A stretch of DNA of 64,000 nucleotides from VFMC01 sp040398525 (GCA_040398525.1 JBBATY010000001.1:62001-126000), one strand, 5' to 3'. Counted from the first letter of the stretch, positions 18,390 through 26,989 are shown. The notes: generated by a model not told the origin, from the sequence alone. Numbers and translations are program-made.

Positions 18390-19770
18390 GGTCGTGCCCC
18401 TCGTGGTCGTGGTCGTGATCATGGTCGTGATCGTGATCGTGGTCGTGGTCGCCGAGCACGAGGCCGCGATCGACGGGGTTGCCCTCGGTGTCGACGATCT
18501 CGACGCTGTGCAGCAACATGTCGAGGGCCTTGTTCTTCAGCAGCTGCGACTTCAGGTCGGCGACCGCATCGTTGGCCTCGTAGACCTTGCGAACCTGCGA
18601 TGCCTTCTGACGGACCTGCAAGGCGATGCGGGCGAACTCGGCCTCGATATCGGCGTCGGTGACCTCGAGGCCCTCGGCGACGGCGACGGCGCGCAATGCC
18701 AGGTCGACCTTGGCTGACTTGGCCGACTGGGCGCGCATGGCGTCGACGAACTGCTCGGAGCTCTGGCCCGTGGCAGAGAGCCACTGGTCGATGCTGATGC
18801 CCTGGGCCTGGAACTGGCGGACGGTGTTCTGCAGCCGGGCCTGGAGGTCGTTGCTGACCATCGACTCGGGCGCGTCGGTCTCGACCAGGTCGGCCAGGGC
18901 GCCAGTGACGCGATCGACGAACACGTTGCGGATCTGGTTGAGCTTGTTGGAGGCGATGCGCTCGGCGACCGCCACCTTGTACTCGAGCACCGACTCGCTT
19001 CCGGCGATGTTCTCGTCGACCCACTCGTCGGTCAGTTCGGGCAACACCATCTCCTGGACATTGGTGACCGTCACCTCGAAGTCGGCTGGCTCCTCCGTGC
19101 CGTTGGGAGTGGCAGTGAAGCGCAGGTCGGCTCCACGCTCGGCGCCGACGAGATGATCGTCGAAGCCTTCGGCGACCCAGCCCCGGCCGACCTCGTAGAG
19201 CCAGTCCTCGGTGTTGAGGCCGATGACCGGCTCGCCACCGCGCGTCCCCGCAAGGGTGAGGGTGACATGGTCACCCCGCTCGACCGGGCGGTCGACATCG
19301 ACGAGCGAGCCGTGGCGGCGCATCTCGGTCGTGAGCACGTCGTCGATCTCCTCGTCGGTGGCCATCGGCGAGGGCACCTCGACACGCAGCCCGCCGTAGC
19401 CAGGGACGGTGATCTCGGGGCGGATCTCGCACGTGGCGTCGAAGGACACCGCGCCCTCGTCGGCACCACCGGTGATCTCGACCTCGGGCGTGGCGATCAG
19501 GTCGATGTCGTGCTCGCGCACGGCACGAGCCAGGTACTCGGGCACGGCGTCGCGCAGCGCCTGCTCGCGGGCCGGGCCGAGGCCGATGCGGGCCTCGAGC
19601 ACCTTGCGCGGGACCTTCCCCTGCCGGAACCCGGGAAGGCGCACCTCCTGGGCGATCTTCCGGAAGGCTTGTTCGATGTCTCGGTCGAACTCGGCTTCGT
19701 CGATGGTGAGAGACAGTTTCACGAGGCGCTTGCCCGGTGTGTCTTCGATGTGCTCGATCGTGCTGTTCAC
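18382..19770 (-). CDS. tig: Trigger factor with His/Asp-repeat tail
   Basis: Ribosome-bound chaperone and peptidyl-prolyl isomerase, 462 aa. The ribosome-docking N domain includes LPGFRQGKVPRKVLEARIG, followed by an FKBP domain (GDHVTLTLAGT) and the helical C domain. The last 20 or so residues are a DH repeat ending EGHDHD, resembling a metal-binding tail. It starts with GTG, with a TAGGCT -10-like element 9 nt upstream. tig-clpP-clpX form one operon. Confidence 0.95.
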   Translation of the reverse strand: MNSTIEHIEDTPGKRLVKLSLTIDEAEFDRDIEQAFRKIAQEVRLPGFRQGKVPRKVLEARIGLGPAREQALRDAVPEYLARAVREHDIDLIATPEVEITGGADEGAVSFDATCEIRPEITVPGYGGLRVEVPSPMATDEEIDDVLTTEMRRHGSLVDVDRPVERGDHVTLTLAGTRGGEPVIGLNTEDWLYEVGRGWVAEGFDDHLVGAERGADLRFTATPNGTEEPADFEVTVTNVQEMVLPELTDEWVDENIAGSESVLEYKVAVAERIASNKLNQIRNVFVDRVTGALADLVETDAPESMVSNDLQARLQNTVRQFQAQGISIDQWLSATGQSSEQFVDAMRAQSAKSAKVDLALRAVAVAEGLEVTDADIEAEFARIALQVRQKASQVRKVYEANDAVADLKSQLLKNKALDMLLHSVEIVDTEGNPVDRGLVLGDHDHDHDHDHDHDHDHEGHDHD

Positions 19771-19779
19771 AGGGGGCAG

Positions 19780-19785
19780 AGCCTA
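19780..19785 (-). promoter_or_regulatory. -10 element for tig operon
   Basis: TAGGCT (minus strand) lies 9 nt before the GTG start of tig, with no recognisable ribosome site. It probably drives tig-clpP-clpX. Confidence 0.35.
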
Positions 19786-19847
19786 TCGACCGTCGGCGTG
19801 GAAGTGCGGGTGCGCGATCCGGGGCGCGAATCGGGCAGACTGGAGGC

Positions 19848-20114
19848 ATGCCGTTCTGGAAGCCCCACGCCCTCGCCAAACCGCATGCCGACCAACTCGA
19901 CCTCAGCATCGGCGACCGGGTGAGGTCGACCGTCGACCTCCCCGATGTCGCATCGGGCACCGAGGGCAAGGTGATCCTGGCCAATGGGTTCAACTGGCAG
20001 CGCTACCGGGTGCTCTTCACCAACGGTGCCGAGGTGGGCGACCTCGACTCGCGGACGATCGAGCCGATCGGTCGCGCTGCGAAGCGTCTGGCCAAGGCGT
20101 CGAAGCGCGCCTGA
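19848..20114 (+). CDS. Small conserved hypothetical protein, SH3-like
   Basis: An 88-aa soluble protein with no recognised function. It starts MPFWKPHALAKPH at an ATG preceded by GGAGG. The middle (VRSTVDLPDVASGTEGKVIL, YRVLFTNGAEVGDLD) looks like a small beta-barrel of the SH3/KOW type. The C terminus is basic (RAAKRLAKASKRA). It is divergent from tig and convergent with the response regulator. RNA or protein binding is possible but not shown. Confidence 0.6.
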   Translation: MPFWKPHALAKPHADQLDLSIGDRVRSTVDLPDVASGTEGKVILANGFNWQRYRVLFTNGAEVGDLDSRTIEPIGRAAKRLAKASKRA

Positions 20115-20129
20115 GCCGCCCAGCAGTGC

Positions 20130-20145
20130 CCCACCGATAGGTGGG
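20130..20145. terminator. Bidirectional hairpin
   Basis: CCCACC-GATA-GGTGGG, a 6-bp perfect stem with a 4-nt loop, in the 39-bp gap between two convergent genes. No T tract on either side. Confidence 0.4.
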
Positions 20146-20153
20146 ACACGCGC

Positions 20154-20822
20154 TCAGCTCGACGAGTCGGCTGGTTGAGCGGCCTCACGACGGGCGACGA
20201 AGACAGCCGCCTCGGTGCGGCGCTCCATGCCCATCTTCGCCAACAGACCACTCACGTAGTTCTTGACCGTCTTCTCGGCGAGGTACATGCGCTCGCCGAT
20301 CTGCCGATTGGTCAGCCCCTGGCCGATCAAGTCGAGCACTTCGCGCTCGCGGGCCGTCAAGCTGGCGAGGCGGGCGTCGTCGGGTGAGGGGCTGCTGAGC
20401 CGCTTCATCACGCGACCAGTGACCGCAGGGTCGAGCAGGTGCTCGCCGCGTGACACCCGTCTGATCGCATCGATCAGCTCGCCGCCACGCACTTGCTTCA
20501 GCACGTACCCCGAGGCGCCGGCGATGATCGCTTCGAAGAGGGCCTCGTCGTCGGAGTACGAGGTCAGCATCAGGCACGACACGTGCGGCAGTCGACTACG
20601 GATCTCGCGGCACAGCTCGACACCGTTGCCGTCGGGCAGCCGGACGTCGAGGATGGCGACATCGGGCTGGACCGCCAGAACCCTGGCGAGGCCCGTCTCG
20701 ACCGAATCGGCCTCACCGACGACCAGCAGGTCGCCGGATGCGTCGATCAGCGAGCGGACACCCTGCCGAACGACCTCGTGGTCGTCGACCAGGAACACGC
20801 GCACACCCCGCTCATCACTCAT
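20154..20822 (-). CDS. devR: DosR/DevR-type NarL-family response regulator
   Basis: Two-component transcription factor, 222 aa. The receiver domain has the acidic pair VDDHE and phosphoacceptor D59 (AILDVRLPDGNG), with LTSYSDDEA as the T/S switch. The LuxR-type DNA-binding domain contains LTNRQIGERMYLAEKTVKN, very close to the recognition region I recall from mycobacterial DosR, including its DNA-contacting Lys and Asn residues. It is divergent from a histidine kinase, its likely partner. A Dos-box-like site lies just upstream, suggesting autoregulation. The in-frame ATG at 20822 is preferred to an upstream one. Confidence 0.88.
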   Translation of the reverse strand: MSDERGVRVFLVDDHEVVRQGVRSLIDASGDLLVVGEADSVETGLARVLAVQPDVAILDVRLPDGNGVELCREIRSRLPHVSCLMLTSYSDDEALFEAIIAGASGYVLKQVRGGELIDAIRRVSRGEHLLDPAVTGRVMKRLSSPSPDDARLASLTAREREVLDLIGQGLTNRQIGERMYLAEKTVKNYVSGLLAKMGMERRTEAAVFVARREAAQPADSSS

Positions 20823-20853
20823 CCCCCACAGTCTGGCAACTGATCGGCCCCTG

Positions 20854-20873
20854 CGACAGGGTCCAAAGACCCG
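20854..20873 (-). promoter_or_regulatory. Dos-box-like operator upstream of devR and the kinase
   Basis: On the minus strand CGGGTCTTTGGACCCTGTCG occupies this site; GGGTC-CAAA-GACCC is an inverted repeat at 20859-20872. It closely matches the site before the multicopper oxidase (22011-22030), differing mainly by reciprocal A/T changes and one base of spacing. It is about 32 nt upstream of devR. Confidence 0.55.
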
Positions 20874-20926
20874 ACCGGGCTCGCAGCACGCTCCGTCGCC
20901 GAGCGAGCACACCCCGGGGCGTCCCC

Positions 20927-20939
20927 TAGACTCGACGAG
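20927..20939 (+). promoter_or_regulatory. -10 element for leaderless histidine kinase
   Basis: TAGACT at 20927-20932 lies 7 nt before the GTG start at 20940. Confidence 0.5.
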
Positions 20940-21992
20940 GTGCTGAACGACGCCGTCGATGCCGTCAACTCACCCGAGCGTGGCGGCTGGATCGACGAGC
21001 TCCCGGACGGTCTGTTGGTGTGCACGCTCGAGGGCGTGATCGCCGTCGCCAACGAGCGGCTCGCCGAGATGAGCGGCTACACCAGCGCCGAGCTCGTCGG
21101 CATGACCGTTGAAGACCTGGTGCCCCGGGCGAGCCGCGACCACCATCCCGATCTACGCCGGGCCTTCGTGGCGGCGGGGGCGACCCGGCCGATGGGACCG
21201 GGCGTTCAGCTCACCCTGCTCCGCCACGACCTCAGCGAGCTGCCGGTCGAGATCAGCCTCGCCCCGCTCGAGGGACGGCGCGGGGTCGTCGCCATCATCC
21301 GCGACGTGACCGCCCGGCTGCGGGCCGAGGCCCTGGTCCGCAACGCGAGCGACCTGCTCACCGTGGCCGACGAGCGCGAGCGCATCGCCCGCGACCTCCA
21401 CGACACGGTGCTGCAGCGTCTGTTCGGACTCGGCCTCGAGCTCCAGGCGGCGGCGATCCGGGCACCTGCCGACCTCGCCGAGCGCATCGAGACGAGCGTC
21501 GACGAGATCGACCGCATCATCCGCGAGATCCGCACTGCGGTGTTCACCCTCGGCTCGGCCGGACGCACGGGATCACTCGGTCAGGAGCTGAGTGCCGTCA
21601 CGGTCCAGGCCAAGCGCGTGCTCGGGTTCGCTCCTCGACTGCGCATGGACGGCCCGGTCGAGACCGCGACCACGCCGGAGATCCGGGTCGAGCTGTTGGC
21701 GAGCATGCGCGAGGCGCTCACCAACGTCGCGCGGCACGCGAACGCCACCGAGGCCGAGGTCGAGCTGCGGGCGGCCGACGTGCTCTCGATGCGGGTGCTC
21801 GACAACGGCCGCGGCGTGTCGACCACGGTCGCCGTCAGCGAAGGCAACGGTCTGCGCAACATGGCCGAACGGGCCCGCCTGCTCGGTGGGGGATGCACGA
21901 TTTCGCGTCGTCCCGACCGGGGCTCCGAACTGCACTGGTGGGTGCCACTCCCTGACGAGGTCCCATCCACCTCGTCCGCTGCACACTCGTAG
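20940..21992 (+). CDS. PAS-domain sensor histidine kinase, DevS-like catalytic core
   Basis: A 350-aa soluble kinase without membrane segments. An N-terminal PAS domain (about 18-128, GGWIDELPDGLLVCTLEGVI) is followed by a HisKA_3 dimerisation domain with phosphoaccepting H154 (RERIARDLHDTVLQRL) and an HATPase domain (ALTNVARHANA, DNGRGVS, GNGLRNMAERARLLGG). The core resembles mycobacterial DevS/DosT, but one PAS replaces their haem GAF domains, so the signal is unknown. It is divergent from the DosR-like regulator and just upstream of a copper oxidase. Confidence 0.88.
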   Translation: MLNDAVDAVNSPERGGWIDELPDGLLVCTLEGVIAVANERLAEMSGYTSAELVGMTVEDLVPRASRDHHPDLRRAFVAAGATRPMGPGVQLTLLRHDLSELPVEISLAPLEGRRGVVAIIRDVTARLRAEALVRNASDLLTVADERERIARDLHDTVLQRLFGLGLELQAAAIRAPADLAERIETSVDEIDRIIREIRTAVFTLGSAGRTGSLGQELSAVTVQAKRVLGFAPRLRMDGPVETATTPEIRVELLASMREALTNVARHANATEAEVELRAADVLSMRVLDNGRGVSTTVAVSEGNGLRNMAERARLLGGGCTISRRPDRGSELHWWVPLPDEVPSTSSAAHS

Positions 21993-22010
21993 TCCCCGGC
22001 AAGCGCCGAA

Positions 22011-22030
22011 CGGGACTTTGGTCCTGTCGC
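22011..22030 (+). promoter_or_regulatory. Dos-box-like operator upstream of multicopper oxidase
   Basis: CGGGACTTTGGTCCTGTCGC, centred about 62 nt before the oxidase ATG. It contains GGGACTTTGGTCC, one mismatch from the mycobacterial Dos-box core GGGACTWWAGTCC. A half-site GGTCCCTGTCG follows near 22042-22052. Recognition by the adjacent regulator is inference. Confidence 0.55.
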
Positions 22031-22082
22031 AGTGTGCCCTGGGTCCCTGTCGACCACCCTGCAAGCGGCCCACCATGGCCCC

Positions 22083-23429
22083 ATGAGTTCACAGGAGCGA
22101 TCGGTACTGGGTTGGGGCGCGTTCATCGTGGCCATTGCGGCGATGGGTTTGGCGTTGTTCGGCCTCCGCGACAGCGGAAGCGCCGAAGAGGGCACTGGCG
22201 GCGCAGGTGGTCCGACGGTCGTGGAGGTGAGCCTGAGTGAGTGGGCGATCACCCCGAACATGCTGTACCCGGCCGCGGGCGAGGTGATCCTGAAGGTCAC
22301 CAACGACGGCGCGATGGTGCACAACCTCTCGATCCCCTCGCTCGGCAAGAAGACCGCCGACCTGGCGCCAGGCGCCACGGAGGAGCTCGACCTCGGCACG
22401 GTCGCGGCCGGCGCCTACGACATGCTCTGCGAGATCGCCGGCCATGCCGCCAACGGGATGACCGGCCAGCTGATGGTCGGCGACGGCTCGGGCGCAGGCG
22501 GGGGCGACGGGATGGGCATGGGCGGATCCGGCGAGACCGTCTCCTGGCAGGAGATGGACCGGATGATGGACGAGCGCAACCTGCAGTTCCCGGCCACGAC
22601 CGAGGGCAAGGGCGGCCAACTGCTCGAACCGCGCCTCGAGAACGGGGTGAAGGTCTACGACATCACGGCCAAGATCGTCGACTGGGAGGTCGAGCCCGGC
22701 AAGTTCGTCAAGGCCTGGACGTACAACGGGGTGGTGCCCGCTCCGGAGATCCGGATCAACGTCGGCGACAAGGTGCGCATCAACTTCAAGAACGAGCTCA
22801 CCGAGTCGACTGCGATCCACTTCCACGGTGTGCGCGTGCCGTGGACCATGGACGGCGTCCCGCCGTACACCCAGCACCAGGTCGAGCCCGGCAAGGAGTT
22901 CGTCTACGAGTTCGAGGCGCTCGAGCCCGCCGTCGGCATCTACCACTCGCACCACAATGCCCAGCTCCAGGTACCCAACGGCCTGTTCGGCGGGTTCTTC
23001 ATCGGCGAGATGCCCATCCCCGAGTACCTGAAGGACAAGGGCTACGCCAAGGTCGACAAGAAGGTCACCATGGTGCTGAACGACGCCGGCACGATCGGCC
23101 TGTCGCTCAACGGCAAGAGCTTCCCCGCAACCGAGCCGTACACGATGCGCGTCGGTGAGGTGATGGAAGTGACCTACCTCAATGAGGGCCTGATGGCCCA
23201 TCCGATGCACATGCACCAGCCCGTCGGCTGGATCATCGCCAAAGACGGTGTGCCGCTCGACTTCCCGATGCCCGGCGACACGATCAACGTGGCCCCCGGC
23301 GAGCGCTACACCGTGCTCTACAAGGCCATCGACGAAGGCGTCTGGGCGTGGCACTGCCACATCCTCAACCACGCCGAAGGCCCCCAGGGCATGTTCGGGA
23401 TGGTGACGGCGCTGATCGTCGAGAAGTGA
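22083..23429 (+). CDS. Multicopper oxidase with N-terminal blue-copper domain
   Basis: A 448-aa exported copper enzyme with three cupredoxin domains. A signal-anchor segment spans about 9-27 (LGWGAFIVAIAAMGLALFGL). Domain 1 (about 45-133) has a complete type-1 site: H80, C116, H121, M126. A Gly/Met-rich linker follows. Domains 2-3 carry all four oxidase copper motifs: HFHG (246-249), HSHH (288-291), HPMHMH (373-378) and HCHILNH (424-430), so T1, T2 and T3 coppers are predicted. MSSQERS at 22083 is preferred to an upstream start. Substrate is unknown; laccase-like or metal oxidation is possible. Context suggests control by the neighbouring two-component system. Confidence 0.88.
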   Translation: MSSQERSVLGWGAFIVAIAAMGLALFGLRDSGSAEEGTGGAGGPTVVEVSLSEWAITPNMLYPAAGEVILKVTNDGAMVHNLSIPSLGKKTADLAPGATEELDLGTVAAGAYDMLCEIAGHAANGMTGQLMVGDGSGAGGGDGMGMGGSGETVSWQEMDRMMDERNLQFPATTEGKGGQLLEPRLENGVKVYDITAKIVDWEVEPGKFVKAWTYNGVVPAPEIRINVGDKVRINFKNELTESTAIHFHGVRVPWTMDGVPPYTQHQVEPGKEFVYEFEALEPAVGIYHSHHNAQLQVPNGLFGGFFIGEMPIPEYLKDKGYAKVDKKVTMVLNDAGTIGLSLNGKSFPATEPYTMRVGEVMEVTYLNEGLMAHPMHMHQPVGWIIAKDGVPLDFPMPGDTINVAPGERYTVLYKAIDEGVWAWHCHILNHAEGPQGMFGMVTALIVEK

Positions 23430-23439
23430 TCTGGACGCA

Positions 23440-23484
23440 ACGGGGCACCGGCTGTAGCCACCACGGTGGCGGCCGGTGCCCCGT
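23440..23484 (+). terminator. Terminator-like hairpin after the multicopper oxidase
   Basis: A 13-bp perfect stem (ACGGGGCACCGGC at 23440-23452 with GCCGGTGCCCCGT at 23472-23484) starts 11 nt after the stop. The 19-nt loop holds an inner GCCAC/GTGGC stem. No T tract. Confidence 0.6.
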
Positions 23485-23541
23485 TCGCGTCGGGGCCGGG
23501 GGCTGATGTTCGTCCCCGACGCCGGTAGGGTACGCAGCATT

Positions 23542-23616
23542 CGGGGCGTGGCGCAGCGGTAGCGCACCTGCTTTGGGAGCAGGGGGTCGGGAGTTCAAAT
23601 CTCCCCGCCCCGACCA
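23542..23616 (+). tRNA. tRNA-Pro (UGG)
   Basis: A 75-nt cloverleaf including encoded CCA. Acceptor CGGGGCG pairs with CGCCCCG; the anticodon stem CCTGC/GCAGG holds the loop TTTGGGA with anticodon TGG; the T loop is TTCAAAT. A TAGGGT -10 lies at 23526-23531. Confidence 0.96.
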
Positions 23617-23618
23617 TC

Positions 23619-25064
23619 ATGTTGTCGGTGCCATCACCCCATCGCAGCCGTGTCGGCCGCCTCGAGCTCGGCGCGCCGCCGGCCGATCGGGCGATGGTCG
23701 GCGAGCTCGTCGGCACCCTGTGCCACCTGAGCGACCTGCACCTGCTCGACCCCGCCTCGCCGATGCGGTTCGAGTGGATCGAGACACTCGCCCACGATCC
23801 GCGGTGGCGCCCGCTGCTGCACATGCACCGCCCGCAGGAGGCCTTGGTGCCGTGGGCCGTGGCAGCGCACGTCGAGCTGCTCCGCTCCGACCCCGCCCCT
23901 GGCACCCGCGCCGCTCCGATCGATCTCGTGCTCTGCACCGGCGACAACATCGACAACGCGCAGCGCAACGAGCTCGATGCCTATCTCGGTCTGCTGGCAG
24001 GCGGCACCGTCTCGCTCCCCGCGATCGGAGGGCCCAACGACGCGGCCGACCACATCGGGCCCGAGCCGTGGCCGTACTGGAGCCCACTCCCCCACGTCAC
24101 CGACGTCTGGAAGCCGCTCGGCTACCCCTCGGTCGCCGACTTCTTCGAACGTGTCGCCGAGCCGATCACCTCGTCCGGCGTCGGTATGCCCTGGACGAGC
24201 CTGCCCGGCAACCACGACCTGCTGTGCCAGGGGACCGCCCTGGTCGACGAGCTGCTCGTCGCCGCAGCGACTGGCTCGGAGAAGGGCCTGTTCCCGATCG
24301 ATGGCTTCGCCCCCGACGACGCGCTGTCGTTGTTCGTCGACGCGCCCGCACGTTTCCTCGCGCAGACGTCGCGCCAGGTGCGGCCCGACCCACTTCGACG
24401 TCCCGTCGACCTCGGCGAGTGGATCGCCGAGCACGCTCGTCGTGGCGCCGCAGGCTGGGACCGGTCGACGTCGACGTCGGCCGACACCGTGGTCGACCTC
24501 GGTCGGCTCACCGTGGTGATTCTCGACACCAACCATCCTGCTGGCGACTACCAGGGCAGCGTCGGCTCCGCTCAGCTCGACTGGCTCGACGAACAGCTCA
24601 CCCGCGCTGACGAGCTCGACCAGCTCGTGGTGCTGGCCAGCCATCACGGCGCTGCCTCACTCGTCAACCGTCGGGGCGACGACCCCACCCGTCGACATGC
24701 CGATGCCTTGCTCGATGTGGTCCACCGCCATGCCTGTGTGGTCGCCTGGCTCGTCGGCCATCGTCACCACCACCGGATCACCGCCCACCCAGGGCCTGCC
24801 GGCGGCTTCTACGAGATCACCACAGCGTCACTCATCGACTGGCCGGTCGAACGCCGGCTCGTCGAGGTGATCCGCCACGACGACCTCGAGCTCGTCGAGA
24901 TCGTCTGCACGGTCGACACCCATGGCGCGCCCGCAGGTTCGCTGGCTGCGCTCCACCGGGATCTCGCCCAACGCTTCGGCGGATCACAGGTCCGCAGCTC
25001 GATGGCGGGCGCGGAGGACGATCGCGACGTGCGGCTCTATCTTGATCGACGTCGGCGACGCTGA
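23619..25064 (+). CDS. Calcineurin-like metallophosphoesterase
   Basis: A 481-aa dinuclear-metal phosphoesterase. Ligand motifs run in family order: LSDLHLLDPASP, CTGDNIDN, LPGNHDL, ASHHGA and VGHRHHHR. It resembles large actinobacterial metallophosphoesterases that carry an SDLH...D.SP block. No signal peptide is evident. The ATG is 3 nt after the tRNA CCA, so the true start may be later (MVGEL at 23694), though codon usage upstream still looks coding. Substrate unknown. Confidence 0.8.
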   Translation: MLSVPSPHRSRVGRLELGAPPADRAMVGELVGTLCHLSDLHLLDPASPMRFEWIETLAHDPRWRPLLHMHRPQEALVPWAVAAHVELLRSDPAPGTRAAPIDLVLCTGDNIDNAQRNELDAYLGLLAGGTVSLPAIGGPNDAADHIGPEPWPYWSPLPHVTDVWKPLGYPSVADFFERVAEPITSSGVGMPWTSLPGNHDLLCQGTALVDELLVAAATGSEKGLFPIDGFAPDDALSLFVDAPARFLAQTSRQVRPDPLRRPVDLGEWIAEHARRGAAGWDRSTSTSADTVVDLGRLTVVILDTNHPAGDYQGSVGSAQLDWLDEQLTRADELDQLVVLASHHGAASLVNRRGDDPTRRHADALLDVVHRHACVVAWLVGHRHHHRITAHPGPAGGFYEITTASLIDWPVERRLVEVIRHDDLELVEIVCTVDTHGAPAGSLAALHRDLAQRFGGSQVRSSMAGAEDDRDVRLYLDRRRRR

Positions 25065-25068
25065 TCGT

Positions 25069-26040
25069 CTAGCGACCGCTGAGGCGAGCAACGACCGGCG
25101 CGAACGCCTCGGCGACGCTCGCGCCGACGGTGACGTAGGAGATCCCGTAGAGCTCGCGGCGACGCTCGAGCTCGTCGCAGATCGAATCGACCGAACCGAA
25201 CAGGCCGTGGGGATGGGTGAGCATCTGCTCGCGCGACATCCCGAAGCGCTGACCCATCGCCTCGGCGATGCCTTCGGCGCCGTCGGACACGAACGTGAAG
25301 TAGGCACCGACCTCGAGCTCGAGCTGTTCGAATCGATCGCCTGCGGCCTCGCGCACCCACGCAACCTTGCGTTCCATGGACTCGGCGCCCGACGTCGGGA
25401 CGTCCGGTCCGATCTTGCCGGAGGAGTTGTCGAAGTTGAAGCTCACGATGTCGGCCTCGCGCGCAGCGAGCTTCAGCACCCGCTCGGCACCGCCGCCGAT
25501 CATGATCGGCGGATGCGGTTGCTGGACCGACCTCGGCACCCCCTCGAACCCGACAGCGCGAACTCCGACCGAGGTCTCGACGGCCAGCTCGCCGCCGGCG
25601 AAGAACTGCTTGGCCATCCGCACCACCTCGCCGAGTCGCGTCACTCGCACGCCCGCCGGGTCCCACGGCACGCCCATCGCCTCGTACTCGCCACGCAGCC
25701 ACCCCGCACCCAGCCCCATCTCGAGGCGCCCATCGCTGAGCAGATCGAGCGTGGCCATCTCCTTCACGAGCACCACCGGGTTGCGGTAGTCGATGCACAT
25801 CACGCGGGCGCCGACCTTGATGGTGGTCGTGGCTTCCGCCGCCACGGCCATGGCCGGCACTGCCGCCAGCGTCTGTACCGGGTGGTTGGTGGCTGTCAGC
25901 GCCGGACCTGGGCCCAGGTAGTGGTCGGCAAGCATGAAGCTCGAGTACCCGAGGTCCTCGGCCTGTCGGGCCGTGTCCCGCCACTCGGCCCGACTCGTTG
26001 CGTGGTACGCCTGGCATCCGAAGCGGAATGGTCGTGTCAT
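25069..26040 (-). CDS. LLM-class F420-dependent oxidoreductase
   Basis: A 323-aa luciferase-like TIM-barrel flavoenzyme. Family features are FGCQAYHATSRAEWRDTARQ at the start, a barrel strand SSFMLADHYLGPGP, and the GLGAGWLRGEYEAMGVPWD block found in F420-dependent LLM proteins. MTRPFRFG at 26040 is chosen; 68 upstream in-frame residues look non-coding. It is convergent with the phosphoesterase. Substrate not predictable. Confidence 0.85.
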   Translation of the reverse strand: MTRPFRFGCQAYHATSRAEWRDTARQAEDLGYSSFMLADHYLGPGPALTATNHPVQTLAAVPAMAVAAEATTTIKVGARVMCIDYRNPVVLVKEMATLDLLSDGRLEMGLGAGWLRGEYEAMGVPWDPAGVRVTRLGEVVRMAKQFFAGGELAVETSVGVRAVGFEGVPRSVQQPHPPIMIGGGAERVLKLAAREADIVSFNFDNSSGKIGPDVPTSGAESMERKVAWVREAAGDRFEQLELEVGAYFTFVSDGAEGIAEAMGQRFGMSREQMLTHPHGLFGSVDSICDELERRRELYGISYVTVGASVAEAFAPVVARLSGR

Positions 26041-26107
26041 GGACGTGCAGCCTTGCACCACGGGCCTTCGCGCGCCGCCCTGGAGCTCGGGTCGGGGGCG
26101 GCCGCCG

Positions 26108-26902
26108 TCACGTCGTGAGGAACTCGACCAGGTCCGGGAATGCGGTGCGGTCCTGGTACAGGAAGAGATGACCACCCTCGTAGCTCCGGAGATGAGCACC
26201 CTCGATACGCGAGACGATCGCCTCACTGTTGGCCGGCGGGGCAAGTGCGTCGAACTCCCCGCACATCACCAGGGTCGGGCTGACGATCCGCTCGAGCCGA
26301 TCCCACACGTCGTGGTGGCGACGAGCCTCGAGCTGCATGGCGTGCCCGTGCTGGCGCTCCGGCGACGGTGCCCCCGCGGAGCGCGCAGCCATCATCTCCA
26401 CCACTGCCCGGTCGGCAGGGTGCTCGGCCAGCCAGGCCTGGTCGAAGCGCCCGTCGAGCAGGCGAAGTTGGAGACGGGCCTGCTCTGCGGGCTCGAGCGC
26501 GGCGATCTCGTGGAGCGGGTAGGACGAGCCGCCCGCGCCTCCGGGCGACGTGCACAACAGGGCGAGACGTTCCACCCGGTCCGGATGGCTGACTGCGAAC
26601 TCTTGGGCGACCATGCCGCCGAAACTGATGCCCACGACGGCCGGCCGCTCCCAGCCGACATGGTCGAGCAGGGCCGCAACGTCGGCTCCGTAGTCGGCCA
26701 TCGTCGGCTGTCGGTCGGGGATCGTCGACCGCCCGAGGCAACGCTGGTCGTGCACGAGCACCTCGAAGTGCGCGGCCAACCGGTCGATCATCGGTCGCGT
26801 GCCGTCGATCGAAGCACCCGAACCGTTGCACAGCATCACCTGACGACCGGCGCCGTGGCGCTCGAACCAGATGTCGACGTCGGGCAGCGACAGCGTGGGC
26901 AT
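26108..26902 (-). CDS. Alpha/beta hydrolase
   Basis: A 264-aa alpha/beta-fold hydrolase. The nucleophile elbow is GISFGG, the acid is in MCGEFDALAPP and the histidine in YEGGHLF. HDQRCLGRST supplies the oxyanion-side strand seen in 3-oxoadipate enol-lactonase-like members. A strong GGAGGAAGG site precedes the ATG. Substrate is unknown. Confidence 0.85.
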   Translation of the reverse strand: MPTLSLPDVDIWFERHGAGRQVMLCNGSGASIDGTRPMIDRLAAHFEVLVHDQRCLGRSTIPDRQPTMADYGADVAALLDHVGWERPAVVGISFGGMVAQEFAVSHPDRVERLALLCTSPGGAGGSSYPLHEIAALEPAEQARLQLRLLDGRFDQAWLAEHPADRAVVEMMAARSAGAPSPERQHGHAMQLEARRHHDVWDRLERIVSPTLVMCGEFDALAPPANSEAIVSRIEGAHLRSYEGGHLFLYQDRTAFPDLVEFLTT

Positions 26903-26947
26903 GGTCAGTCCTTCCTCCCGGTGCGTGAAACCGCCGACGCTGGCGCC

Positions 26948-26960
26948 ACGCCGAAGGCGT
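26948..26960 (-). terminator. Short hairpin after the serine hydrolase
   Basis: ACGCC-GAA-GGCGT, 30 nt past the stop of the serine hydrolase. Weak 5-bp stem, no T tract. Confidence 0.2.
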
Positions 26961-26989
26961 CGCGGAAGGCCCTCTCGAACCGCGCCGTG

